Positions 46,356 to 57,684 of a stretch of 64,000 nucleotides of DNA are shown here, piece by piece. This DNA comes from Allantophomopsis cytisporea. Lineage: Eukaryota > Ascomycota > Leotiomycetes > Phacidiales > Phacidiaceae. Each line of letters opens with the position of its first letter. The stretch's first letter is position 1. A program made the position numbers and the translations under genes. The notes beneath the pieces are model-generated. The model had not been told where the DNA came from. It ran no database searches and was given only the letters and a program-made list of their open reading frames with translations. The DNA lies in contig CP103026.1 in the NCBI GenBank assembly GCA_024752435.1, forward strand, positions 1,612,001-1,676,000, given 5' to 3'.

Positions 46356-48149
46356 CTACACGCCCTTCCCAACAACAACTTCATCCTCCGTCCCCACCTC
46401 CCCAGCCTCACCATCATCAACATCGAAATCCACGACTGCAGATTTGAACTTCCTCGCACTAACCCCACGCTCAAACAAAACGTCTAACTCGCCATAAGTA
46501 CGACCCTTCGGCTCCGGCAACCGAAAGAACGCCCATGTCAAGCATAGAAAACACGTGCCTGCCCAGAAGAACCCCGCCTTGCCCTTCCAATTCCACGCCG
46601 TCGGATTAAGCATGTACGGCGTGATGACACCGTTGATCATGCCCTGCACATTGTACAGATTCCGTGCCAGCACAATTGTCTTGGTGCGCAGACGCGTCGA
46701 CGGCATCTCCGCCACCACGGCATACGCCACCGTACCAACGCCGATGTCGTAGATGAGCGTGAAGAGGAGGAGAAGACATCCAATTGCGTACGACGGCCCG
46801 GTCGAGCCTTCTTTGGCAGCTAGTGCTGCGAAGCCGATGGCTAGGAGTGTTAGGAACATGCCTGATAGCCCCACGAGGTAGATTGTGCGGCGGCCTAGGT
46901 ATGTCATTGCGAACCAAGAGACTACGACGCCAATCATCGCCACGGCGTAGAGACTGATTGAGAAGTCGAAGGAGATAGTTGTCGGCAGGCCAGCCTGCTC
47001 GAAGAAGTACGCCGCGTACCCCATGAACGACGCTCCTGACGCCGACTGAATCAACCATGCTACGCAGGTGATCTCCGTACGCCGCAGGTTCACGCCCCTG
47101 AAGCAGTCCAGGTACGTAGTGCCCGCAGAGATCTCACGCTCCAGCTCGTTCGTATGCTGCATAAGAGAGACGCTTTGATCAAGTTCTTCCTCTGTGGCTT
47201 CGGATGATAGTCGTGCCATCGAGGCGCGAGCTTCCTCGAGTCGGTTTTGGCGGACCAGCCACCAAGGGGATTCTGGAGCAAAGGCGATTCCAATGATGAG
47301 CGGGACAGGCCATGCCCACTGCAAGGCGAACGGGATCCGGTATGACCATTCGTCTGTACGGCCCAGAAAGCCGCGGAGCACACCCGAGGCTACGAGTTGG
47401 CCGACTCCCCACATTAGGTTTACATAGCTTGTGAGATATGCTCGGAGAGTTACCGGACATACTTCCGCTGCATATGCTGTCGTTAAAGTTTGAAAGACAC
47501 CCTTTTACTGTCAGCATGTGCTCTTTACTCTGCACAGTTGGTCACTCACCCATGGAATCCCCAATAAAATCTGTCCCACCTCCAAAGTCTGTATATTCGG
47601 TGCGAAGAATGGGATGAAGATAAGGGCGCTGAGAAACATTAATGAGCCCAACATCGTATTCCTAAATCCAAACCGCTCTGCAATCAATCCATTCAAGAAA
47701 AGACCAAGTATCTCCCCAACACGAGCACCATTCACCAACCCTGCCTGCCACGCAGCGGAGATTGCATATTTCCCATCAGGCTGCAGCTCTCCATATCTCT
47801 TGACGAAGGTCGGGAAAGCAAGGAACTGCGAACACAGAACACTGTCGTAGCCCTCCATAGCAATAGCCGCCGACAGCAAGACCGACCAGCCGATGGCTTT
47901 TGGATATCGACGCAGGGCTTCACGTAAGGTCATGGCATGCTCGGCATCCGTCGCGGCTTTGGCTTCGCTACTGAGGTGCGCGAACTGTGGGTTGTGAGCC
48001 GCCAACCGCTGTACGGCGCTGTCTTGCAAGTCAACGAAGTTGTATGCATTCTTGTTATCGTCAGGGAGAGGATCTGGTTCTGCCATGCTCAGGTGCCTAT
48101 ATTCTCCGCGGGCTTGGGCGTCGCGAGAGGATTCGGTGTAGGTGCGCAT
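46356..48149 (-). CDS. MFS sugar porter, alpha-glucoside/maltose permease type
   Basis: Two exons, 48149-47550 and 47501-46356, with a 48-nt intron; the junction restores GIPW|GVFQTLTTAYAAEVCP, a hallmark of the fungal maltose-permease group. Product 581 aa; a second Met at residue 22 is a less likely start. Sugar-porter signatures: IAMEGYDSVLCSQFLAFPTF (TM1), AERFGFRNTMLGSL, APESPWWLVRQNRLEEA after TM6, YLGRRTIYLVGLSG after TM8, and PEPKGRTYGELDVLFERGV at the end. Twelve hydrophobic segments are visible. A role in proton-coupled uptake of maltose or other alpha-glucosides is likely from family; exact sugar unknown. No glucosidase or regulator gene lies beside it. Confidence 0.93.
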
Positions 48150-50457
48150 TGAGATCTAGAATAATGTGCGGACAAAGAACTATAGAAATGTTCACTTATC
48201 TGGGTTGGGTTGAGAGGCTCACCTGTTGCTGTTGTGCAACCGTCCAACTCGATGGGATGGGATTTAACTGCTGTGATTCGTGGTCGAGGCCTTATCTTGC
48301 ATATTTGATGGAGAACAGAGGACTCAGATGATGCATATGCCGCAATGCATGTCCCATAAATATATAGACGCGGAACGTGCTTTGAAGACGGGATGAAGAT
48401 GAATTCAAAGTTGATGATATATACTCATATGTAGAATTACCACACGTCGTTGATATGATTCATGTATCTTTCTTTGAATTGATGATTCAAGATACTTAAT
48501 ATCATCCAAATTGACCATGACCTTTTGTTTTGGTTCTATGATTTCGAGGTTCTGAGCTTCTGACGCAATGTTAATTCGCCTTTCATCCGCCTCATTGCAT
48601 CATTTTAATTACCCGGTCGGATAATGCAAACGCTCGGCCGCACTCACAATATGAGAGATTGTATGCATCGACTTTACTACTAGATAGCGTAGATGAAGCA
48701 GCAGATTAGATAAAGAGAATTTTGATGAAAGAAGACAAGCTTAATGGGAGTTACAATGAAGTGGTTATTAATATTGATTCGATACCGATGATAATATTGG
48801 GATCAGGTATCAACGTCAAGAAGTGTAACATTGGAAATGTTTCACGATGACAAGACCCCACCCTCAATCTACCAGAATCCGCAATTTAGTATTCCGACTC
48901 TGATTCTATGAAAGGTCAATTCTAATTTCAGTTTGTGTATTTATTTATTTATTTGTTTATTTCATTGAGAGACTTGTTTGTTATAAAGGTCTTTCTGTGA
49001 TTCATGTTTTGCTCATAAATTTTGATATTGGGGCCAACGGAGGCTGGCACTGGTAATGAGAAGAACTTAAGAACTTTGTAATAGAAGACTGGATGGGTTG
49101 GCATCTTTTATTAGAGAGAAGAAAAACAATTGCGAAATCATAAGACACATCATATTAATCGACTTTACTTGATTTCAAGATATTGCTCATCAACCGGCAT
49201 CGAAAAGAGACTTTCCAGCGAAGTTGATGCATGAGTTTTGTCACTTTTGAGCCCCTTCCCCTTTCCCTTACCCTTCCCCCTTGCGATTGATGTTTGTTAC
49301 TAACTCATCATTTCTTCGACAGCCTGCCTCAACGACTCATATGCTGTCCACTTTTCATTTATCAACAACGTATATACTTTAACACATACAACAATCATAT
49401 AATCCGATATCTAAGCGGAATCTACCTTTTTCTTATCTGTTCAGATAAAGTACCTCATAATTTCCACCTTTACTCGCACGTGCCAAGGCTATCTCACCAG
49501 CGCATTCCGGTAAACACCAGTACCCCACCCCCGCAATTCGCCAACTGCACACCACAGCACGAACAATCATTCTAATTCAAACGTCCTTTGACATTCCCAA
49601 CGTTAATGTATGAGCACTCAACATATCAGGAGTAGAATTTTGATAATATTGACATTTCAATTCCTTACAACAGCTTCTATGCACCCCAATGGCAGACATC
49701 CATCCATTGAGCGAACAGCCGTTCTCCACTCCCGCAAGCCTCGATTCGTCGCCAAGGCAAGCCCACCTCCTGCCACTGCTTGGCACTTCAGCACAGAACG
49801 TACGTAATAATCTTGCTCTCACCAGAACTTCTCGAGCTATCAAACTTGTTGCAAATAACTTTACGCGCACTCGCCTGCAATGAGCATTTCTCATGTCCCA
49901 GTTCACCAACTTTATTCTTGCAGTCATGCCGATACACATTACCTCGTGGGTTGATCTTGATGTGTGTTGCGGGGATTCCAATTGTGGAGAAGCCAAGACT
50001 ACTAAGACTGCTGCTCGCGTATCAATGTTCTTGATTTGATTGACCATGAATATGCGGCCCACCACATGTCCCAAAGATATAGCCCCTTGCTGTCAGCTGC
50101 ACTACCATGGAACCCATTGTCGATCTACCGGGTTGAGTATCCAGATCGATTTCAGTGCTTTTTCTAACGAGCCGTCGGTAATTTTGAAAGTCCAGAGAAT
50201 ATACTTTGGATACGTTAGGAGTCTAAGTTGTGGGGTAAGTATGGGGTAGAAGCTAGTCTTCAAGACTACTAATATTGGTAAGTTGAAGCTGCTACCGAGA
50301 CGGTAGGAAGATGGTATAAGTATGCTGCTCTGTTCTTTTTGTCTCGGGTTCGATCGTTTCTGCATATCTTCGTTGTCTTAATCATTCACATTGTTGGTTC
50401 GTCTTCGCACTTAATTACTCCTAAGGAGCCTTCATATTGGATATATTGGAAGACTAG
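48150..50457. other. 2.3-kb intergenic region with weak coding traces
   Basis: AT-rich from 48400 to 49240. At 49250-49300 there is a C/T tract (CCCCTTCCCCTTTCCCTTACC) that looks like a promoter, followed by short open frames at 49610-49900 that I could not join into a credible gene. A long leader of the permease at 50458 is an alternative explanation. Confidence 0.4.
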
Positions 50458-52106
50458 ATGGAGAGCCCTACCAATCCTCGCAATGAGTTTGTTGATGAGA
50501 AACCGATCATCGAGCATACAGAAGTACTTAAGGAGACAGCCCATGAAGCTGCAGAGAGAGGCCGAGCAGCAACAGACCAGTAATTATAAATTAGATCTCT
50601 TTAGGTATCAGCTTCTGACTTGCATCCTAGATATGGTCATTCCCTCGTGACATTCGATCCAGAGGTTGAGAAGAAGCTCCGACGAAAGATCGACTTACAT
50701 GTCGTACCCACAGTAGCCTTACTATATCTTTTCTGCTTCATTGATCGCGCAAACATTGGTACGCTTCCAGGCTCTCGCATCCCCAATATGAAGAGCCAAG
50801 TCTAATTTCACCAGGAAATGCCAAACTAGCCGGGTTTGAAAAGGACCTCAAGCTACAAAACTATGACTACAATACAGTCCTCTCAATCTTCTACGTCTCC
50901 TATATCATCTTCGAGATCCCTAGCAACATGGCTTGCAAATACATTGGGCCAGGCTGGTACATCCCAACGATCTCCCTTGCCTTCGGCATCTGCTCGATTT
51001 GCACGGCCTTTGTCCACTCCTTCTCTGCCGTCTGCGGTGTACGCTTTCTCCTCGGGGTCTTTGAAGCTGGCATGATGCCAGGCATTGCTTATTATCTATC
51101 CCGATGGTATCGGCGCTCAGAACTTGCCTTTCGTCTAAGCATGTACATCGTGATGGCGCCGCTGGCCGGAGCCTTCGGCGGTCTTCTTGCGTCTGGCATT
51201 CTGAAGCTCTCTTCTTTCGGCGGCCTGCATACTTGGCGTATGATCTTCGCCATTGAAGGCATCATAACCTGTGGCCTTTCCCTCATTGCCTTCGTCACTC
51301 TAACGGACCGCCCGGCAACCGCTCGCTGGTTATCTGCCGAAGAGAAAGACCTTGCCATCTCGCGCGTAAAGTCTGAACGCCTCGCGACCACCGAAGTCCT
51401 TGACAAATTCAGCGCCGCTAAGATCATGCGCGGCATCTTCAGCCCTGTAACATTGACTACAGCCTTCATCTTCCTCCTCGATAACGTCACCGTGCAAGGT
51501 CTTGCGTTCTTCGCGCCCACAATCGTACGGACTATCTACCCGAAGGCAACCGTTGTATCCCAACAGTTGCACACTGTCCCACCGTACGTTGTCGGTGCCT
51601 TCTTCACACTCGCAATTCCCTACGCATCTACCAAGCTTGATCGCAGGAATATCTTCTTCGTGGCCTCCGCACCACTCGTCATGATCGGATACGTAATGTT
51701 CCTTGCTTCCACCGCACCAATGGTCCGCTACGCAGCGAGTTTCCTGATAGCCGCGGGTGCATTCAGTTTCGGTGCGCTGTGCAATGCGCAAGTGGCAGCG
51801 AATGTAGTTGGTGATGCTGCACGGAGTAGTGCTATTGGCACTAACGTCATGATGGGGAATATAGGGGGCTTGATCTCCACGTGGAGTTTTCTACCAACCG
51901 ATGGGCCGGATTATAAGATTGGAAATGGGCTGAATCTAGCGACGAGCAGTGCGATGTTGGTTTGTGCAATTGGGTTGGAGGCTTGGATGAGATGGAGCAA
52001 CAAGAGGAGGGAGAGCGTCGATGTTGGGCTGGCGTTGAGGGGTTTGAGTGAGAGTCAGGTTCAGGGACTCGATTGGAGACATCCTGGATTCAGGTGGAAG
52101 CCTTAG
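50458..52106 (+). CDS. MFS permease, nicotinate/anion:cation symporter (TNA1-like)
   Basis: Three exons, 50458-50579, 50631-50758, 50815-52106; introns 51 and 56 nt. Product 513 aa. The start is at MESPTNPRNEFVDEKP, with splices giving RAATDQ|YGHSLVTFDPEVEKK and DRANIG|NAKLAGFEKDLKLQ. Family features: KLRRKIDLHVVPTVALLYLFCFIDRANIG in TM1, IFYVSYIIFEIPSNM, RFLLGVFEAGMMPGIAYYLSRWYRR and TVVSQQLHTVPPY. About 12 membrane helices. It belongs to the same broad family as the permease at 24150 but is clearly a different paralogue. Likely substrates by family are vitamins or small carboxylates such as nicotinate. Followed by a palindromic repeat at 52222. Confidence 0.92.
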
Positions 52107-52620
52107 GGAGATGGGTCTGGAAGGGTAGTAAGATTCTGAAAAGCGTAATCAAGTGAAATAAAATAGCTTAAAAAACGACAGCGTATTAGCAATCGATATT
52201 ATATGTCTACAAATCATTTATACTACAGTATTAAAATCATTTTAATTCTGTAGTGGCAAACTCGAAATGATTTTATACTACGATTTTAGAAACATTTTCA
52301 TTTTGTAGTAGTAGATTCAAAATTATTTTAAATAGCTATATATAGAAGTTGACTTGTTACTTCTAGCTTATCGTCTATAGTTTAGCATTCATAACATCCA
52401 AATCTCAATCTCAATCTCATTCTTAAGTAAAAATCAACATCTAAACCCAACTACAAAGCCTACGAAGTACTTCTATACACCATTCCCAGCTTACATCAAA
52501 CTCCAAGTAATCTCAAACACCTAGAGCCCAACCAGCCAAATCAAGGCCAAATCCAATTAAAAACGCCAAACCAAATGCAAACCCAGCCCCAAATCCCACT
52601 CAATCCTATACCACTACAAT
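52107..52620. other. Convergent intergenic with palindromic repeat
   Basis: 514 bp between the stops of the permease and the bHLH gene; AT-rich on the left with the repeat listed next, A/C-rich on the right. Confidence 0.6.
52214..52322. repeat. Tandem 55-nt unit containing a near-perfect palindrome
   Basis: Two 55-nt units align without gaps, the first from about 52214 to 52268 and the second directly after. In the first, bases 52222-52254 form an inverted repeat: outer arms ACTACAG and CTGTAGT, inner arms ATTAAAAT and ATTTTAAT, one unpaired centre base and one mismatch pair. The second unit keeps ACTAC and GTAGT ends but has lost most inner pairing. Both are AT-rich. Confidence 0.8.
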
Positions 52621-53996
52621 CTAAGCCAACAAATCCTTAACACTCATCCCCCTCCCTCTCCCCTCATCCCTCTCACCGCTAGCAAGCCTGTCCACTCCAC
52701 CACCCCTCCCAGCCCCAAGCATCAACAACGCAGCCGTAGCCTCCCTATCCTCCTCCTCCTCGACTCTAACAGGTCCCAACGCCGGACTGGTCAACGCACT
52801 ACCAGCATTACTCCCTGAATACGTTGCATAGCCCCTCGAATTCAAAGACCCGAAAAACGGACTGGTGGTCGCGCTTGCTGTCGCGCTGAAGCTGTAGTGG
52901 CGGGCGGAGGAGGTATATGAGGAGTAGGAGTTTGTGCGGTGGTGCGAGTCCTGGGGAAGGATGGCGGGGGAGGGTGTGGGGTGGTATGTTCTGGATGGGG
53001 ACTTATCCTGGGGATAGAGGGCGGGGGATTGTGTGGGGTAGCGCTGTGCTTGCGCTTGTGTTTGTGTGTTGGTTTGGTTTGGTGATATGGCGTTAGAATT
53101 GGGTTGGTGAGGGTGTGTGGTGGAGTACGAAGCTGGTGAGATATTTGTTGGAGAGATTGGTTCGAGGTCGGTGGGGTCTACCATGGGTGTATCGCCTTCT
53201 GGGTCTGGACTACTGGCGCGGGAGTTGGCGTAGGACGCGGGACGGGCGATTGGCGGTGGACCACAGCTCGTGGGAGTGCTGGCGTGGGTATTTTGGGCTT
53301 TGAGTTGGGTCACGCAATCTTCGAGATAGCGGACGTAGTCTATTGATGCCTGTCGAGGGTCAGTATCAAGATATGATAAATCTTGAATCTTGGGTTCAGA
53401 CGGTAAGAATCGGAATGACTGCTCACCTGTAGGATAGCCAGCTTATGCATCTCTCCTGTACATGCGGGAATCATATTCTTCAAGACACCGAATTCCTCAT
53501 TCATCTTTGAACGTCGTCGCCGTTCTATCAGACTGTGCGCTGTCTTCCGTGCTATCTTTCTCCCCGCCACACTCGTATTGCTGGGTTGCTTCTTCTTCGT
53601 CCCCGCCTCGCCTTTCTTTCCGCCCGGTGTCTTCGTAGCTACAGGCGCCTCTTCCTCTTTTGGCTTCATCTGGATGATTTTCCTACTGCGTGTCGGTGGA
53701 GGTGGTAGCGCAAAGCTGTCCTTTCCTTTCTCTTTTCCTTTCTCTTTCGAGGCGGTTGGTTTGCGTCTCGTCGAGGGAGTGTCCACGGTACGCATAATGG
53801 GTGAAGGAGGAGAATTGGGATGATATGAGGAGGCGGATGAGGATTGGGCGGAGACGGATGACGGGCGTGAAGTTTCCATGCCGGTCAACGCTGGAGGAGG
53901 AAGTTCGAAGGACATTTGAAGAGTGCTCTCATTTCCCTCACGACCTTTGATATCGGTGGATGAGGCCGGCGTTGGTGGAAGTCCAGGGCGCGGCAT
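52621..53996 (-). CDS. bHLH transcription factor
   Basis: Two exons, 53996-53427 and 53349-52621, with a 77-nt intron inside helix 2 of the bHLH (HKLAILQ|ASIDYVRYLEDCV). Product 432 aa. The start is the first ATG in the frame (MPRPGLPPTPASS). The domain covers about residues 150-205: basic part RKTAHSLIERRRRSKMNEEF with His, Glu and Arg for E-box contact, then LKNMIPACTGEMHK loop and the second helix. The N-terminal part is Ser/Pro/Lys-rich with a KEKGKEKGKDSF and KKKQPSN stretch; the C-terminal part is Ser/Thr/Pro/Gln-rich, ending in GMSVKDLLA. The conserved-looking SVKDLL end suggests a short interaction motif. It belongs to the fungal AHSLIERRRR group of bHLH factors; targets unknown. Confidence 0.9.
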
Positions 53997-54396
53997 GGCT
54001 TGGGCTTTCGCGAGGTTGATGAGACAATGGAAGGATAGTGATATGTCACTCGGGTAAGTGGTCGCGTGCAATCCTGTATGCGCCTATGGTATCGGTGTTA
54101 CTTGGGGATATGAGGGATTATTCCTGGAACATGTATGGAAAATAGCGCAAGTCGAGGACCGGTGTGTGGAGTAGTCTTCTTCGGGATTTTCGACTGTGTT
54201 GTTCAGATGAGAATGACTAGGGGTATGGCTCATAGACTCGAGGTCAAGGATGGTGATGATGGATGAGACGAGTAATTGACCCAGATGGAATTTAGATGAC
54301 CGAAAGAAGAGCGAGGAAGATGATAACGAGAGAGAGTCGATAGATATGGAAGTGGGATGTAGAGATTGTCAGTGGCACCGCTCCTCGTCGTGGAAA

Positions 54397-54437
54397 GATG
54401 AGAAGATGAGAAGATGAGAAGATGAGAAGATGAGAAG
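54397..54437. repeat. 8-bp tandem repeat, five copies
   Basis: GATGAGAA repeated five times without change, then one more G. About 400 bp upstream of the bHLH ATG, so it could lie in its promoter or leader. Confidence 0.95.
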
Positions 54438-55434
54438 TGTGATGAGAAGGAATGAGGATTGAGTGAGCGAGTCGGTCGTCGTCGAACGCTAGAAGCAATG
54501 TCTGTATGTGATGGGTAGGTACATAGGTATATGGATGTGTATCATGTGTTATGTGTACGGGGTCAATGTTGGACATGTATATCTGCGATGGTGATGATGA
54601 TGATGACAACAATAGTCTTTCTCTTCAGAGATTGAGCGCGTGCGTGACTCTTTATTCGAGGATGCGCCTTTGCCCATTGCACGAAGCACACTGGACACTT
54701 ACATCTGCACACGATACACTCCATTGCTCTCCTTCTCACTTATCTCGTTCTCGAGTCCCTGTGGCCGCTTCAGGTGTGCGCGTGCATGATTGTTGGCGCA
54801 AGGTGGGAAGAGCGCAATGAAGCACGCGACACTGCGAAGTCGTATCATTGGTCCAGTCCATTTCAACCAATGACGCTCGAGAAACGACAACGTGCCTGGC
54901 CAAGGATGAAGGAGCGCATGCCATCATTTCTCCCCCGGACGGAGATTTACGCACATGCAGAGGGGCATGTATTGATGATATGCGATATATCAACAAATCA
55001 ACCAAGTAGACAGCAAAGCAGGGGAATGACAATGGAACGATGGGAAATTCAATGTGGATTGGATTTGCTTTGGATTTCATCGGAAGACATATACATCTGC
55101 TCTCCTCGTCGAATCTCATCATGTCCGTATCGAAGTCGAAGCATGGGCGTCACAGAATCAGACGCTCATCCGGCAATCAAACCTCGGTCGGGAGAGATAC
55201 AAGTCTCTCTTCTCTCACCAATCCGTCATCACCCCGCCCATCATCACCGACTCCTACGCGGTACAGGACAATCACCAGAATCCCACAACCGCATGGCCTC
55301 GTGCTCACTCGATTGATCGATCAGCATCCGACGAGGGGGCACTGGCGGCACTCCCTGACCGGATGCTGATAAGAAACACCCCTCAAAGCACTAAAGCACT
55401 GCTAAAGCCTAAAGCGTGCCGATCATCTACCGTA

Positions 55435-55875
55435 TCATAGTCCACCCGTCTGTGCGTACTCTGCAAAGCCCGCGTGCGCAGGAGAGTGGGTGGGGGGAGT
55501 CGTGTGTGTCGTGATGTGGTGTTGAAATTGGACATATAGCCAGCCATGGAGCAGTGAAATGAGCACCGTGAGCGGCAGCACCGCAATTGTCCCGGTCGAA
55601 ATGGATAGGCAAGATCGGATTGGCTTTGCCTGCGTGTGGTCGACGAGGATGCTTCTTTTCGAAGGGTCGTGGCGGAGGGGTAATGACTTCCATGGCGTTC
55701 GTAGTTGTTTGATGCTGAACTTTCTGGCTGAGGCTTCGGTAGATGACGACGAGTGCAAGAATGGGCTGCTGTGCAGAATACGAGGGGATGAGAGATACGT
55801 TCTCTCTGCACGTTGAACATCCCATGAATTCTTACACGGTAACAATGCTACTGTTTCTGGCTGTTTATGCTTCAC
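55435..55875 (-). CDS. Possible small membrane protein (weak)
   Basis: A 146-codon minus-strand frame with ATG at 55875. It contains one hydrophobic segment (TGTIAVLPLTVLISLLHGW) preceded by a Lys/Arg-rich stretch (HDPSKRSILVDHTQAKPIR) and ends in a His/Thr/Pro-rich tail. All three minus-strand phases are open here, which lowers the weight of any one of them. No family recognised; could be part of a spliced gene or chance. Confidence 0.2.
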   Translation of the reverse strand: MKHKQPETVALLPCKNSWDVQRAERTYLSSPRILHSSPFLHSSSSTEASARKFSIKQLRTPWKSLPLRHDPSKRSILVDHTQAKPIRSCLSISTGTIAVLPLTVLISLLHGWLYVQFQHHITTHTTPPTHSPAHAGFAEYAQTGGL

Positions 55876-57411
55876 ACTTGCACAGTGGTTTCTTCGCGGG
55901 CAACATGTGATGATGTTATTGTGATGGTAAGATTGTACTCATGCCTTATATTCAGTACCACTAGCAATGCCATGATTAACCTCGCCATATCAAATGAGGA
56001 ACTACAGCTCTCAAGCAATCAAGACCTTTGATCAATCTGATTTATTACCCTGTAAGGTATCATCGAATTGATCAGTCTTATATATGCACTGACTTCAGAT
56101 ACAATTCATCTCAAATCCAGAGTAACATATCTTGTATATCATTGAACCTTACGTTCAAGCACTAAATATAATTTTCTTTGATTCTTTTACGCTCGAAGTA
56201 CAGGTGTATTGGATTTGTATTATAAGAGGAACGAGAACTAGTTGTATACAATGTATCAGATCTTTAGTCTTCCTTAAGTAAGAACAGAAGTACAAAGTAA
56301 CTAATTTTGAGGTAGGCTTTTGTATACTCGGTTCGTAACTATTAGTGGTGAGTACCCTTAGAGTGCTAAGAGAACTAAAGCATACTTCTTCCATGCAGGC
56401 AAGGTGTAGATAAACTTAAGAGTAAACAGTGCTCCTTCCTATCGTGTATAGCTTCATCTCTGACCTTTCTTGTTATTGTCTATATATAATTGACCTTGTT
56501 AACATGTAAGAAACAATGATTGCTCTCTACTACTAGCACACGCTGTATTCCTATAGTGTTATAACACTCTTAATGGGAGTAGCAAGTGTTGTAGCTCTTA
56601 ATGATAGCTAAATTAACAACAGATTAGTACACAAATAAGGACACAGTTATAAGAAATTACAAGCTTGATATGAGGCTTGTAAAGGACAATTACCGATTAG
56701 TTATAGGATTGCCAGTCTTGAAAGTGAACTGCAAAAAGGGGCTACGAATGAAATGATAGAGTTGTATAAATTACGACCAACGCATACTAGAATGATGTTC
56801 ATAACATGATGAGGGATATTGTTCCAGACTATACAGCTTTGCAACTCTGCTACGTAACTAATCGTGTCACAATGATATCGCTATCGGTCAATTCGTCATC
56901 ACCTGCTTCATTACCACTAAAAGGTGCTCCACTCTTACCAGGGAAACAGAAGTGACGCGACTTGAGGTCAATCTTGTAGATTAGTTACTAATTGAATATG
57001 GCATTATGAGATCTTCATACTTATGCGATACGTAATGTCACTCGCTGCCTCGCGTTGAGAAATATTAGAAGAAGCACTTGCAGGATAAGGGGGTGACTCA
57101 GTAGACTGACTAGACTTTTGAGAAGACGCTGGAATACAGGAAATGAGCAAGATTGAGGGGACGGCAACATATGTTGTCAATATACAAACCTCACTTCGGT
57201 GCGAGTGTAAAAGGGAGTAATTCTCACTTTCACCAATAATCGGATTAGGCATCCACCGCACCACATAGTTCTAGAATAGCTGCAAAGGAGACCTACTCTC
57301 TTTCCTTCAATCAAAGCAGTACCCAAAGCCTGCTACACGCCCAACATCATGACAGAAAAATAGTCGCGTAGCTCACAAATTGAAGATAACGGGGTATGGT
57401 GACCTCGTCCT

Positions 57412-57684
57412 TTGATTAAGTATCTTTCTTGCGGAAATGCAAACCTTGATGTGCTATATTACCAATCTGGTAACAACAACAGAGGAGCACATCTTCTAAA
57501 TCAAGTGCAATATGCTTTTACTGGTGGGGAACTTGATGCTAATCACTGGTCTCAGCAAGAAGAGATCCTCATCATCGTGCTATATCTCACGATCGATATT
57601 GTTTTCACCATCATCTCCTTTACCTGGCCGATCTTGTACATAAGACGTAGGCGACAATTACTTCCCGAATCTGAAGAGAAATGA
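57412..57684 (+). CDS. Possible membrane-protein fragment (weak)
   Basis: 90-codon frame in AT-rich DNA; the listed start is not ATG. It has one clear hydrophobic stretch (LYLTIDIVFTIISFTWPIL) followed by RRRRQL, as at the end of a membrane protein. No upstream exon could be found. May be the remains of a gene. Confidence 0.15.
   Translation: MIKYLSCGNANLDVLYYQSGNNNRGAHLLNQVQYAFTGGELDANHWSQQEEILIIVLYLTIDIVFTIISFTWPILYIRRRRQLLPESEEK

Noticed and set aside
49607..50040. Possible small secreted protein on the plus strand
   Set aside because: An ATG with a hydrophobic start and a GTACGT donor at 49800 could be joined to a later Cys-containing frame, but several joins were equally possible and none gave a recognisable protein.
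49577..50074. 165-codon minus-strand frame
   Set aside because: No motif, Arg/Cys/Ser-rich, no plausible promoter; composition like a non-coding frame.
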